NCBI RefSeq assembly: GCF_000337595.1
Contig: NZ_AOIL01000034.1
Coordinates: forward strand, 24,621 to 88,620
DNA: 64,000 nucleotides
Source: Natrialba taiwanensis DSM 12281
GTDB lineage: Archaea; Halobacteriota; Halobacteria; Halobacteriales; Natrialbaceae
Direction: 5' to 3'
Positions 26,276-34,863 of the stretch are shown piece by piece. How positions within the stretch are numbered: the first letter of the stretch is position 1; each line of letters starts with the position of its first letter. The notes beneath the pieces were generated by a model. That model saw only the letters and a list, made by a program, of their open reading frames with translations. It searched no databases and was not told the origin of the DNA. A program made the position numbers and the translations under genes.

Positions 26276-26707
26276 ATGGTCATCGTTGCAGCGATTAGTG
26301 GTTCCGATCAGTCGACAGCGATCGCCGCGCAGGCCGATGAACTCGCACGGGCGTTCGACGACGAACTCCACCTCGTCCACGTCATCGAGGAGACCGAGTA
26401 CACGCGGCTGGTGGAGAAACGATCCAGCGTGCGGGAGACCGGGTCCGAGGGCTCCATCGAGGACGACGCTGCGGCCGCCGCGGCCGAGGGGATAGACGAG
26501 GCACTCGACGCGGACTACGAGGTCGTCGGCCGGGTCGGAACTCCGAGAAAGAAGGTCGTCGAGTACGCCGACGAGATTGACGCGCGGTATGTCGTCGTCG
26601 GCGGGCGGGCGCGGTCCCCGACCGGGAAGGCGTTGTTCGGCAGCGTCACGCAGTCGATCCTGCTGAACACAGAGCGCCCGGTTGTCACCGTCATGGAGGC
26701 AGAGTAG
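26276..26707 (+). CDS. Universal stress protein (UspA family)
   Basis: UspA-fold nucleotide-binding protein of 143 residues. It starts MVIVAAISGSDQSTAIAAQADELA and ends with the ATP-binding motif VVGGRARSPTGKALFGSVTQSILLNTERPVVTV, which matches G-2X-G-9X-G(S/T). The ATG at 26276 is fixed by the TATA-like box at 26244-26253 and by the family start; a longer frame from 26222 would run through the promoter. It lies between the zinc dehydrogenase and the lactate-oxidation genes. Stress proteins often accompany haloarchaeal transporters and catabolic clusters, but no specific role can be assigned. Confidence 0.88.
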   Translation: MVIVAAISGSDQSTAIAAQADELARAFDDELHLVHVIEETEYTRLVEKRSSVRETGSEGSIEDDAAAAAAEGIDEALDADYEVVGRVGTPRKKVVEYADEIDARYVVVGGRARSPTGKALFGSVTQSILLNTERPVVTVMEAE

Positions 26708-26821
26708 GCGGCCGCGGGTCGACCGTGAAGTCACCACGAACCGCCGGTCCGGTGGGCCGACCCCGGCCGAAACGGACAGGAACAATGCAAGACTTATTTC
26801 GATACAATCCATGGAGAAGGT

Positions 26822-27334
26822 ATGAGCACGGGTTCGGTGGAGCAGTTTCAGCAGTCGCTGTCACGCCTGAATACGGCGTCGACCGCCGTTGCACCCGACG
26901 AGCTGGTGTCGACGGTGGCCGACCTGGTCGAGCCCCCCGCAGTCGGGGCCGAACTGCCGTTCGACGGCCTCTCGATCGCGGACGCGCCGGTGACGCTCGA
27001 TCCGTCTCCCTCCCGGCTCAGGGAGGCGGTGACAGGCGTAAGCGGGTCGCGCATGGGCATCGCCTCGCTGGGGACCGTCGCGGTCGAGTCCCGGGCCGAG
27101 GGCGACGAGTTCATCGCGCTGTACCCGGAGCGGCACGTAGTCGTCGTCAGGGCGAGCGACCTGCGGACGGATCTGTCGGACGCCTTCGGCTGGCTCCGGG
27201 CGGAGTTCGAGGAGGACTGTCAGTCGTTCATCCTCGCGACGGGGCCGAGTTCGACGGGCGACATGGGCGCGCTCGTCCAGGGCGTCCACGGGCCGAAAGA
27301 GGTCCACGTCATCATCGTCAGAGACAATGAGTGA
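26822..27334 (+). CDS. lutC: LutC-type LUD-domain subunit of lactate oxidation
   Basis: LUD-domain protein of 170 residues similar to LutC of the LutABC L-lactate utilisation complex. It has IADAPVTLDPSPS, GSRMGIASLGTVAVESRAEGDEFIALYPERHVVVV and the C-terminal TGPSSTGDMGALVQGVHGPKEVHVIIV, which match the LUD core and its GPS(S/R)T(A/G)D motif. It is shorter at the N-terminus than bacterial LutC (about 240). CTTATTTCG lies about 27 nt before the ATG. It overlaps the LutB-LutA fusion by eight bases, so the two are coupled. In haloarchaea LUD proteins have been linked to L-lactate dehydrogenation during rhamnose growth. Confidence 0.85.
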   Translation: MSTGSVEQFQQSLSRLNTASTAVAPDELVSTVADLVEPPAVGAELPFDGLSIADAPVTLDPSPSRLREAVTGVSGSRMGIASLGTVAVESRAEGDEFIALYPERHVVVVRASDLRTDLSDAFGWLRAEFEEDCQSFILATGPSSTGDMGALVQGVHGPKEVHVIIVRDNE

Positions 27335-29540
27335 ATCACAACAACTGGATGCCGACCGCATCCGCACGCTGCTCGAATCGGAAGGCGACGAGATAAAGGA
27401 GAACACGCGCCTATTCAACACGGAACGGTACGACGCGGTGAAAGCCGTCGGCGAAGGCGCACACGAGGACAACCGCACCCAGGCGCGAGAGATAAAAGCG
27501 GACGCGATCGAGCGCCTCCCCGAACTCATCGACCGGACACGGAAGGCCGTCGAGGCGAACGGAGGGACGGTGTACGTCGCCGACGACGCCGAGGACGCGA
27601 ACCAGTACCTCGCCGAGGTAGCCGACAATGTCGACGCCGACAGCGTCGTGAAGTCGAAGTCAATGACTACCGAGGAGATGGACCTGAACGAGGCCCTGGA
27701 GGCCGACGGACTCGACGTCTGGGAGACGGACCTCGGCGAGTTCGTCATCCAGGTCGCCGAGGAGGCGCCGTCGCACATCGTCGGCCCGTCACTCCACAAG
27801 TCCCGCGAGGAGATCACGAAGCTGTTCGAGGAGGAGTTCGACCCGGACGAGTCGCTCGACTCCGCGGAGAAGCTGACGGCGTTTGCACGGGAGTACCTCG
27901 GCGAGTGCATCGACGACGCCGAGGTCGGGGTCACGGGCGCGAACTTCGTCCTAGCCGAGAGCGGGTCGATAGCGCTGGTGACCAACGAGGGCAATGCCCG
28001 CAAGTGTGCGTCGATCCCCGACACGCACGTCGCCGTCGCCGGGATCGAGAAAATCATCCCATCGATCGCGGAATTGGAGCCGTTCGCGGAGCTCATCTCG
28101 CGGTCGGCGACGGGTCAAGACATCCCGCAGTACCTGTCGCTGTTGACACCGCCGGTCGACACGCCTGCGATCGACTTCGACAGCAGGGACGAGTCGTACT
28201 TCGGGAACAGCGATGCGGACCGCGACTTCCACCTCGTGCTGCTCGACAACGGGCGGCGGGAGATGCGCGAGGATGACGACCTCCGCGAGACACTGTACTG
28301 CATCCGATGTGGGGCCTGTGCGAACTCGTGTGCGAACTTCCAGTCCGTCGGCGGCCACGCCTTCGGCGGGGAGACATACACGGGCGGCATCGCCACCGGC
28401 TGGGAGGCTGGGATCGAGGGCAACGACGTTGCGGCGGAGTTCAACGACCTCTGTACTGGCTGCTCCCGCTGCGTGAACGCCTGTCCGGTGAAGATCGATA
28501 TCCCGTGGATCAACACGGTCGTTCGGGACCGCATCAATCGCGGGAAGGACCCCGGCTTCGACGACATGCTAGTCGACGGCCTCGTGCCGGACAAGGAGGA
28601 ACCCGGTACGCCGCTCCGCAAGCGCTTCTTCGGGAACTTCGAGACGGTGGCGAGGATAGGTAGCGCGACCGCGCCGCTGTCGAACGCCGTCGCCTCGACG
28701 GGGCTCGCGCGAAAGGCGATGGAGTCGGTTCTGGGGATCGACGCCCGGCGCGACCTGCCGGAGTTCCGGCGCACCACGCTCCGCGAGTGGGCGGCGTCGC
28801 GCGAGCCCCGCGTCGCCGATCCGGAACGCCGCGTCGCGCTGTATCCGGACGTGTACACGAACTACGTCCGGGCGGAGCGCGGGAAGGCCGCAGTTCGCGT
28901 GCTGGAGGCGCTCGACTGCGAGGTCGTCGTCCCAGACGTGGGCGGCTCCGGCCGCGCGCCGCTGTCCCAGGGGATGATTGCCACGGCCGAGAAGAAGGCC
29001 AAGACCGTCGCGGAGTCGCTCTTGCCGTACGTCGAGGACGGGTACGACGTGGTCGCCGTCGAGCCCAGCGACCTGGCGATGTTCCGCCGGGAATACGAGA
29101 AGCTGCTCCCCGAAGCTGCGTACGAGCGGCTCGACGGGAACAGCTACGAGGTGTTGGAGTACGCTTACGGCCTGCTGGAGAACGGTGCGGACCCCGACGT
29201 CCTGCCCGCGGGTGACGGCGACGGCATCGCGTACCACAGCCACTGCCAGCAGCGGACGCTCGGCTTGGAGGGGTACACTGCGGCGGTGCTGGAGCGGCTC
29301 GGGTACGACGTGCTCACCTCCAACGTCGAGTGCTGTGGGATGGCTGGGAGCTTCGGTTACAAGAGTGAGTACTACGACCTGAGCATAGATGTCGGAGAGA
29401 CGCTGGCCGACCAGTTCGAGGGGGCCGCCGACGAGCGGACGGTTGTCGCCAGCGGCACCTCCTGTATGGAGCAGCTCGACTCGCTGCTGTCCCCGGAGAC
29501 GCACCACCCGGTCGAGCTGCTCGACCCCGAACGCCGGTAG
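27327..29540 (+). CDS. LutB-LutA fusion, iron-sulfur lactate dehydrogenase
   Basis: A single 737-residue protein joining LutB and LutA. The LUD domain occupies roughly 70-310 (GANFVLAESGSIALVTNEGNARKC). Two 4Fe-4S motifs follow, C325-x2-C328-x2-C331-x3-C335 and C376-x2-C379-x2-C382-x3-CP from Cys386. The LutA part with CCG-type domains starts near 500 (VALYPDVYTNYVRAERGKAA) and contains HSHCQQRTLG and ECCGMAGSFGYKSEYYD. In bacteria these are separate subunits that pass electrons from lactate. Overlap with lutC and location in a sugar-acid cluster suggest it handles lactate released by a diketo-hydrolase pathway. Glycolate or another 2-hydroxy acid cannot be excluded. Confidence 0.87.
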   Translation: MSESQQLDADRIRTLLESEGDEIKENTRLFNTERYDAVKAVGEGAHEDNRTQAREIKADAIERLPELIDRTRKAVEANGGTVYVADDAEDANQYLAEVADNVDADSVVKSKSMTTEEMDLNEALEADGLDVWETDLGEFVIQVAEEAPSHIVGPSLHKSREEITKLFEEEFDPDESLDSAEKLTAFAREYLGECIDDAEVGVTGANFVLAESGSIALVTNEGNARKCASIPDTHVAVAGIEKIIPSIAELEPFAELISRSATGQDIPQYLSLLTPPVDTPAIDFDSRDESYFGNSDADRDFHLVLLDNGRREMREDDDLRETLYCIRCGACANSCANFQSVGGHAFGGETYTGGIATGWEAGIEGNDVAAEFNDLCTGCSRCVNACPVKIDIPWINTVVRDRINRGKDPGFDDMLVDGLVPDKEEPGTPLRKRFFGNFETVARIGSATAPLSNAVASTGLARKAMESVLGIDARRDLPEFRRTTLREWAASREPRVADPERRVALYPDVYTNYVRAERGKAAVRVLEALDCEVVVPDVGGSGRAPLSQGMIATAEKKAKTVAESLLPYVEDGYDVVAVEPSDLAMFRREYEKLLPEAAYERLDGNSYEVLEYAYGLLENGADPDVLPAGDGDGIAYHSHCQQRTLGLEGYTAAVLERLGYDVLTSNVECCGMAGSFGYKSEYYDLSIDVGETLADQFEGAADERTVVASGTSCMEQLDSLLSPETHHPVELLDPERR

Positions 29541-29595
29541 GCACAGCGCACGGGTCACCCCCAGCCGCGGGAAACTGATTTGTACCGGGGAGGCG

Positions 29596-30705
29596 ATGTC
29601 CGAACGAGCCATGAGCTGGACGGCGACGGATACGATACGCACTGCCGACACCAACCTCTACCGCGTGCCGAACGAGCAGGCATTGGAGGACGCCACGCAG
29701 TCGTTCGACACGCTGGAGGTCATCGCGGTCACCCTGGAATCGGAGGACGGCCACCGCGGCCTCGGATTCACCTACACCATCGGCCGCGGCGGTGCGGCGA
29801 CGAAGCAGTTCCTCGACGACGAACTCGTCCCGCTACTGGAGGGACAGCCAGTCGCCCCGCGGACCGTGCGCTCGAACCTGCGCGGGGAGACGACGTTCAT
29901 CGGGCGGGAGGGCATCAGCGAGTTCGCCGTCGCGGCCGTCGATGTCGCCGTCTGGGACCTACTCGGGAAGGTCACGGGGCTCCCGCTATGTGAATTGCTC
30001 GGCGGGAGCCGGGAGGCGGTACGGATGTACGAGACGGACGGTGGCTGGCTCCAGTACGACGCCAATACCCTTGTCGAGAACGCGCGGAGGATTGCCGAGG
30101 ATGGGTTCGCGGGGATGAAAATGAAGGTTGGATCGTCGGTCGACCGCGATGTCGAGCGCGTGCAGGCCGTCCGGGACGCGCTTCCGGCCGACCTGGACCT
30201 GATGCTCGACGCCAACTGCTCGTACACGGTGCCCGAGGCGCGGGACCTGACCGGGCGCTTGGACGATGTCGCGATAACCTGGCTGGAGGAACCGCTCCCG
30301 AAGGGCGACTACGCGTCGTATGCCGACCTTCGGGAGCGAATCGATGTCCCGATCGCCACCGGCGAGAACTTCTACAACGAGACGCAGTTCCGGCAGGCGA
30401 TCGCGCAGGACGCGGTGGACTACGTCCAGCCCGACGTCTGCCGCGTGGGCGGGATCACGCCGTGGATGAACGTCGCCGAGCAGGCGGCTGCGACCGGCCT
30501 CGCCGTGTCGCCCCACTTCATCGAACCGCTCCACGCTCACCTCGCACGTGCCGTCGACAACGTCCCCTACATCGAGCACCATTCGACCGTGTTGGACGAG
30601 CTGCTCGCCGACCCCGTTCCGGTCGAGGACGGCAAGATCCGGCCGCCGGATCGGCCGGGCCACGGGATGGCCTTCGAGGGCGCGAGCGAGTACAGGGTGG
30701 ATTGA
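29596..30705 (+). CDS. Enolase-superfamily acid-sugar dehydratase (mandelate racemase group)
   Basis: Metal-dependent dehydratase of 369 residues that abstracts a proton alpha to a carboxylate. It shows the KMKVG lysine motif, the three metal ligands Asp in LDANC, Glu in LEEPL and Glu in GENFYN, and the C-terminal SPHFIEPLHAH histidine. The capping domain starts RTADTNLYRVP. The substrate could be L-rhamnonate, L-fuconate, galactonate or gluconate; the size is nearer to rhamnonate and galactonate dehydratases than to fuconate dehydratase (about 440). It follows the lactate-oxidation genes after 55 bases and precedes the FAH hydrolase, which fits a diketo-hydrolase route. ATG 29596 is the family-consistent start; a second ATG lies 15 bases later. 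Confidence 0.85.
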   Translation: MSERAMSWTATDTIRTADTNLYRVPNEQALEDATQSFDTLEVIAVTLESEDGHRGLGFTYTIGRGGAATKQFLDDELVPLLEGQPVAPRTVRSNLRGETTFIGREGISEFAVAAVDVAVWDLLGKVTGLPLCELLGGSREAVRMYETDGGWLQYDANTLVENARRIAEDGFAGMKMKVGSSVDRDVERVQAVRDALPADLDLMLDANCSYTVPEARDLTGRLDDVAITWLEEPLPKGDYASYADLRERIDVPIATGENFYNETQFRQAIAQDAVDYVQPDVCRVGGITPWMNVAEQAAATGLAVSPHFIEPLHAHLARAVDNVPYIEHHSTVLDELLADPVPVEDGKIRPPDRPGHGMAFEGASEYRVD

Positions 30706-31175
30706 TCCACGATGGCAATCGGTCGAATGCCGTGGTAGCGACCATCAAGGCGTACGCGATTACTTCTCATACCCGGGTCTAACGATATTGGACAAGGCGT
30801 GGGACGTGTCCACACGGATTGGTCCTCGGGAATTACAACCATATGCTCGTAATCCTGTGGCCGCGTTCAGAGATAGACATAAAGGAACATCTCGCGTTCC
30901 GCGATCAACGGTGTTGGACGCCGTTCGGGCGTGTTTCGTTGTTTCCAACTTCGTTGGACACTGTCGAACCGCGTCCCAGAGTGGTGGCGTAACAGTCAGC
31001 TGAACGAGAACACCAGCTTGCAGGTCCCGAAGTTCACGAACGCCTTGAGCGACGCCGTCGGGTCGTCGATGTCGAACGAGGCGTCGAGCATCGCCGACGG
31101 CTCTATCATCCGTTGCAACCGGCGAGCGATGCGGCCATCAGAACGCTTTTGGCGGTTGGTACTGACCCACACCGT
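30706..31175. promoter_or_regulatory. Intergenic region with three GTCCAAC-type palindromes
   Basis: Three sites in the 7-3-7 geometry: GTCTAAC-GAT-ATTGGAC at 30777-30793, GATCAAC-GGT-GTTGGAC at 30902-30918 and TTCCAAC-TTC-GTTGGAC at 30942-30958. The last two start 40 bases apart. They lie upstream of the FAH hydrolase (start 31176), whose TATA-like box CTTTTGG is near 31146. A short gene remnant occupies 30996-31112. The sites match those beside the IclR gene at 16284-17045. Confidence 0.5.
30996..31112 (-). pseudogene. C-terminal remnant of an unidentified gene
   Basis: The minus strand is open for about 40 codons and reads MIEPSAMLDASFDIDDP, then SLKAFVNFGTCKLVFSF and a TGA stop at 30996-30998. 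The shape resembles the last residues of a medium-chain zinc dehydrogenase (hydrophobic FD-x2-D helix, then a K-x-V strand at the very end), but the match is too short to be sure. No upstream continuation is recognised. It may mark a deleted gene replaced during rearrangement. Confidence 0.3.
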
Positions 31176-31907
31176 ATGCGACGAGTTCGATTCAGCGACC
31201 CAGCGGGGAGCGTACGGACCGGCTTCTGGACGGACGACGGAATCGAGTTCGGCGGACGGACGTACGACCCCGCCGAGGTCGACGTGCTACCCCCGGTCAA
31301 GCCGAGCAAGATCGTCTGCGTCGGCCTCAACTACGCCGACCACGCCGAGGAGGAGGGGATGGAGCTGCCCGATCGGCCGATGCTGTTCCTGAAGCCGCCG
31401 AACACCGTGTCTGGCCACGGCGACACAATCTCGCTCCCGCAGGGCAAGGAGACGGTCGAGTGGGAGGCCGAACTGGGCGTCATCATCGGCGAGCAGTGCC
31501 GCAACGTCCCCGAGAGCGAGGCGATGGACATCGTCGAGGGGTTCACCTGCCTCAACGACGTGTCGAATCGCGACGACCAGCGCGTCGAGCAGAACTGGGT
31601 CCGCGGGAAGGCGTTCGACAACGCCGCGCCGGTCGGCCCGGTCGTGGCGCCGACGGAGGTGGTGCCCGACGACGCGGGCATCGAACTGCGTGTGAACGGC
31701 GAGGTCCGCCAGAACTCCGGTCGCGACCAGTTCATCTTCTCCGTCGAGGAGCTGATCGCCGAGATCACGGCGTACATGACGCTGGAGTCGGGAGATGTAA
31801 TTTCAACCGGGACGCCCGCGGGCGTCGGCCCGATCTCGGACGGAGACATCGTCGAGGTCGAGGTCGAGGGCGTCGGCGTACTGGAAAACGAGTTCACCCG
31901 ACAATGA
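31176..31907 (+). CDS. Fumarylacetoacetase-family hydrolase, probable diketo-deoxy sugar-acid hydrolase
   Basis: FAH-superfamily enzyme of 243 residues that hydrolyses a C-C bond in a beta-diketone acid. Metal ligands are in EWEAELGVIIG (Glu pair) and CLNDVSNRDDQ (Asp), with IVCVGLNYADHAEE at the start of the catalytic domain and GDVISTGTPAGVGPI near the end. The ATG at 31176 is preferred to one at 31113, since a promoter-like CTTTTGG lies between. It overlaps the Gfo/Idh gene by four bases. In the haloarchaeal rhamnose pathway a homologue splits 2,4-diketo-3-deoxyrhamnonate into pyruvate and L-lactate, which matches the lactate-oxidation genes nearby. A decarboxylase or acylpyruvase role is possible. 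Confidence 0.82.
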   Translation: MRRVRFSDPAGSVRTGFWTDDGIEFGGRTYDPAEVDVLPPVKPSKIVCVGLNYADHAEEEGMELPDRPMLFLKPPNTVSGHGDTISLPQGKETVEWEAELGVIIGEQCRNVPESEAMDIVEGFTCLNDVSNRDDQRVEQNWVRGKAFDNAAPVGPVVAPTEVVPDDAGIELRVNGEVRQNSGRDQFIFSVEELIAEITAYMTLESGDVISTGTPAGVGPISDGDIVEVEVEGVGVLENEFTRQ

Positions 31908-33001
31908 TGTACCGAGCCGGTATCATCGGCACCGGCGGGATCGCCGGGATGGGTATCCTCGGGATGCACGACGAGGAGGCCATCGGGCAGGAGAAGATCC
32001 GCGCTAGCCACGCGGGTGGCTACGACGAGACGCCGGGCGTCGAACTCATCGCAGTCGCCGACATCGACGAGGAGAGCCTCCACAAATTCGGCGAGGCGTG
32101 GGATATCCCGTCTGAGTGCCGCTATGAGGGCCACGATGCGATGCTGGCCGCCGAGGACCTAGACGTTGTGTCGGTATGCACGCCGTCGTTCCTGCACCGC
32201 GACCACGTCGTCGACGCCGCCAGATCCGAGACGGACCCGGACGTGATCTGGTGCGAGAAGCCGATTGCCTCCGCCGTCTCCGACGCCGAGGCGATGATTG
32301 AGGCCTGTGATGACGCCGATGCGGAGTTCCTCGTGAACCACTCGTTCCGGTTCACCGACAAGCTTCGGCGTCTCCACGAACTGATCCAGGAAAAGGACCT
32401 GCTGGGCGACGTCCACTCGGTGTCGAGCCAGTTTCGGATGGAACTGCTCCGGAACTCGACGCACCTGCTCGACACGCTGGTCTACCTGCTGGACGCCCGT
32501 GCCGACCGGGTGTCCGGCTATATCTCCGGGGAGAACGAGGCGGTCAACTCACTCGATGCCGACAGGGGCGTCGACGACGCTGCGGGCGGCGGCTATGCCT
32601 TCATGGACGACGGCACGTTCACCACGATAGACTGCACCATTCCCCGGGACGACTCCTCGATGATCCTCTCGTTTGTCGGGAGCGAGGGCAAGCTGTACAT
32701 GAACAATGACGACGGAGAGTGGCGCTACTGGTCGCTGGAGGACGGCGAGCACGTCGAGGAACCGCTGCCCGGTATCGAGGGTGCGTGGACGTGGGAAGAC
32801 GACTACGAATCGGCGTTTGGCAACGCGGCGAGCCATGTCGTCGAACTTCTCGACGGCGAGGCGACGAACCGGTCGCCGGGTCGGGAGGCCGCTCGGTCGC
32901 TGGAGATCATCGCCGGATTCTATATCTCACACTACACCGGCGGGGACGTGTCGATTCCGCTTGACCAGCCACTCCGCGACGTGACGATCACTTCCTGGTG
33001 A
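31904..33001 (+). CDS. Gfo/Idh/MocA-family sugar dehydrogenase
   Basis: NAD(P)-dependent oxidoreductase of 365 residues with the N-terminal motif GIIGTGGIAG, the VSVCTPSFLH strand, and WCEKPIA with the catalytic lysine motif EKP. The second domain holds a helix with RNSTHLLDTLVYLL where the H-L-x-D pattern typical of the active site is seen. It overlaps the FAH gene (ATGA), and a second ATG three bases later is possible. Its substrate may be a sugar or sugar acid processed by the same operon, such as an aldose or inositol-like compound. Confidence 0.83.
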   Translation: MMYRAGIIGTGGIAGMGILGMHDEEAIGQEKIRASHAGGYDETPGVELIAVADIDEESLHKFGEAWDIPSECRYEGHDAMLAAEDLDVVSVCTPSFLHRDHVVDAARSETDPDVIWCEKPIASAVSDAEAMIEACDDADAEFLVNHSFRFTDKLRRLHELIQEKDLLGDVHSVSSQFRMELLRNSTHLLDTLVYLLDARADRVSGYISGENEAVNSLDADRGVDDAAGGGYAFMDDGTFTTIDCTIPRDDSSMILSFVGSEGKLYMNNDDGEWRYWSLEDGEHVEEPLPGIEGAWTWEDDYESAFGNAASHVVELLDGEATNRSPGREAARSLEIIAGFYISHYTGGDVSIPLDQPLRDVTITSW

Positions 33002-33781
33002 TGGCCGAATCGCCCGGTTCGGCCCGGAACTCGACGTACGAAACCGTGCCGAATCGTGGCCGTTAAACAATCAAATTTCACTCTTAAATGGTGCCGCGGT
33101 CGCCCGCTTGTGTGGGCCGATCGGGCCCCTGGTACGATCGGCCGTTTGAACCCCTTGCCTGTGAACCCAAGCGGGAAACATATAGGGAAATCGACTGCTC
33201 AGTGAAGCCTGGTTAATCTCCTCAAATGCGGACCAGTCGCTTCTGGCACCGATTTCCCTCCTATAGAACTACCGACTCGGCCAGATCATGGCTTACCGCT
33301 TTCGCTATTCTTCAAAATGCAACGTTCTAACCTTGATATTCACTACCTACCTAAATATGGGAAATATATCGAGTAATAGTGAATGGGTTCATAGCTACTT
33401 CGTCACACTTCCGAAGTAACTAATCTTCGTTCACTATCGTCTATTCGTTTAGGGATATTAAACTCGTGTCTCAGACACTTATCAGATATCTATCTAGAAA
33501 TAGCCAGAATATATCTATTTAGCGGAATATTTTACAATTGTACTCCCGTAACAGAACACGATACACGTCGAAATTTGACACTTGCGCCGGACGAATTTCC
33601 GCTCATCGTTACCAATATACACCGTCTTTGCGGTGCTGGCGTCTGCAGTCGTAGTGCGACGAAAGGACCTGTTTAGTACTGTAAAACGCTATCTCGGTCG
33701 AACGAGTACACCCGGTGGCCGACGGTCGAGTGCCTCGAGCGATATCGAATCACAGGAGCGGACCGAAATCTGATAGACCCA
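33002..33781. other. AT-rich intergenic region
   Basis: About 780 bases between convergent gene ends, much richer in A and T than the flanks. A perfect inverted repeat lies at 33115-33143. GAAATAGCCAGAAT at 33497-33510 resembles the TTCGAAATAGTC element. TATTCACTA and TAGTGAAT are inverted around 33340-33385. A 63-codon frame at 33582-33773 has one hydrophobic stretch followed by arginines but no recognised family or clear start signal, so it is not called. The change in composition suggests a junction between the two clusters. Confidence 0.5.
33115..33143. repeat. Perfect 9-base inverted repeat
   Basis: GGCCGATCG and CGATCGGCC flank 11 bases. It lies 114 bases after the stop of the Gfo/Idh gene. 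No T-run follows, so it is not a classic archaeal terminator; it could be an RNA hairpin at the end of the long upstream operon or a protein-binding site. Confidence 0.5.
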
Positions 33782-34738
33782 TCAGAGCGAAACTGGTTCG
33801 CCGGTTTCGATCGCCTCGTTCGCGGCCAAGGTCAACTCGAGAGTTCGTGCGGCGTCGGCGTAGTCGGTCCGGATAGATGACTCGTCTCGCTCGGTGACGG
33901 CGTCGACGAACGCATCCACTTCGCGGCGTAGCGACGACGCGGCGTCGTCAGGTACGTAGTGGATCGACTCACTGTCGACCGTTCCGGTGAGCGTCTGGTG
34001 AGTGAAATCGATTTCGAGGGCGAATTCCTCGCCGGCCAACTCGAGTTTGCGGCCGACCGATGTCACGCAGTTCGTCGAGACGTAGCTGACGATCCCGTTC
34101 TCGTGTTTCATCGTGGTCGAGTTGACGTCCTCGAAGTCAATCGACTCGAGATTCACTCGCGAGCCGCCGACAGCGGCGAGGTGATCGACCTCGCCCCCGA
34201 AGTAGCGAACGAGGTCAAAGATATGTGTCGACAGTTGGACCGTGCTCCCGCCGGACTTGGCCTTCTCCCGCCCCCACTCGCGTCCGGGGACCCCGCCCCA
34301 ATAACGACCCTCGATGAGGCTGACCGTCCGATCACTGATCACCTCCTCGGCGCGATCGACCAACGGCGAGTACCGGGAGAGATAGCCCGACTGGGAGATA
34401 ACACCGTGCTTCTCGATCGCGGTGCGAATTTCTGCAGCCTTCTCGGTCGTCCGCGCGACCGGTTTTTCGACAAACAAGTCGAGGCCGCGCTTGGCGGCAC
34501 CGATCGCCTGGTCGGTGTGTGCGAACGACGGGATCGCCAGAACGACGGCGTCGAGCGATTCGTTCCGGTAGAGCCGATTATGATCCGTGTATACCGTCGC
34601 GTCACGCGTTTCCGCCGCTTCGCGAGCGGTTTCCTCATCGAGATCGCAGATCGCCACGATACGGACGTCGTCGTGATGGTCGAACTGTTCGAGCAGGCGC
34701 TGGCCCATGATGCCGGCGCCGACGCAGGCGAGATCCAT
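33782..34738 (-). CDS. Gfo/Idh/MocA-family oxidoreductase
   Basis: Protein of 318 residues with the nucleotide motif CVGAGIMGQRLL, the VVLAIPSFAHTDQA strand and LFVEKPVART. The second domain has GGSTVQLSTHIFDLVRYFGG, the usual substrate-facing helix with His and Asp. CTTATTAG on the minus strand lies about 29 nt before the ATG. It is the last gene on its strand before the ABC binding protein. Related enzymes oxidise sugars or open glycosidic bonds by redox chemistry; the substrate here is unknown. Confidence 0.83.
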   Translation of the reverse strand: MDLACVGAGIMGQRLLEQFDHHDDVRIVAICDLDEETAREAAETRDATVYTDHNRLYRNESLDAVVLAIPSFAHTDQAIGAAKRGLDLFVEKPVARTTEKAAEIRTAIEKHGVISQSGYLSRYSPLVDRAEEVISDRTVSLIEGRYWGGVPGREWGREKAKSGGSTVQLSTHIFDLVRYFGGEVDHLAAVGGSRVNLESIDFEDVNSTTMKHENGIVSYVSTNCVTSVGRKLELAGEEFALEIDFTHQTLTGTVDSESIHYVPDDAASSLRREVDAFVDAVTERDESSIRTDYADAARTLELTLAANEAIETGEPVSL

Positions 34739-34863
34739 ACCAGCAGTAACCCGTTCGAATACTAATAAGCGTGCCGCCTGACGGGATTTGCCGATCGGCG
34801 GGCTCGAAAGCGGGTTGCGGATCGAAACGGCGGGTGGCGTAGTCGTTCGAGCGCCGGGACTTG

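Noticed and set aside
33582-33773. Frame of 63 codons with one hydrophobic stretch
   Set aside because: No recognised family, no clear start signal and an unusual composition for the region. It is kept only as a remark in the intergenic entry.
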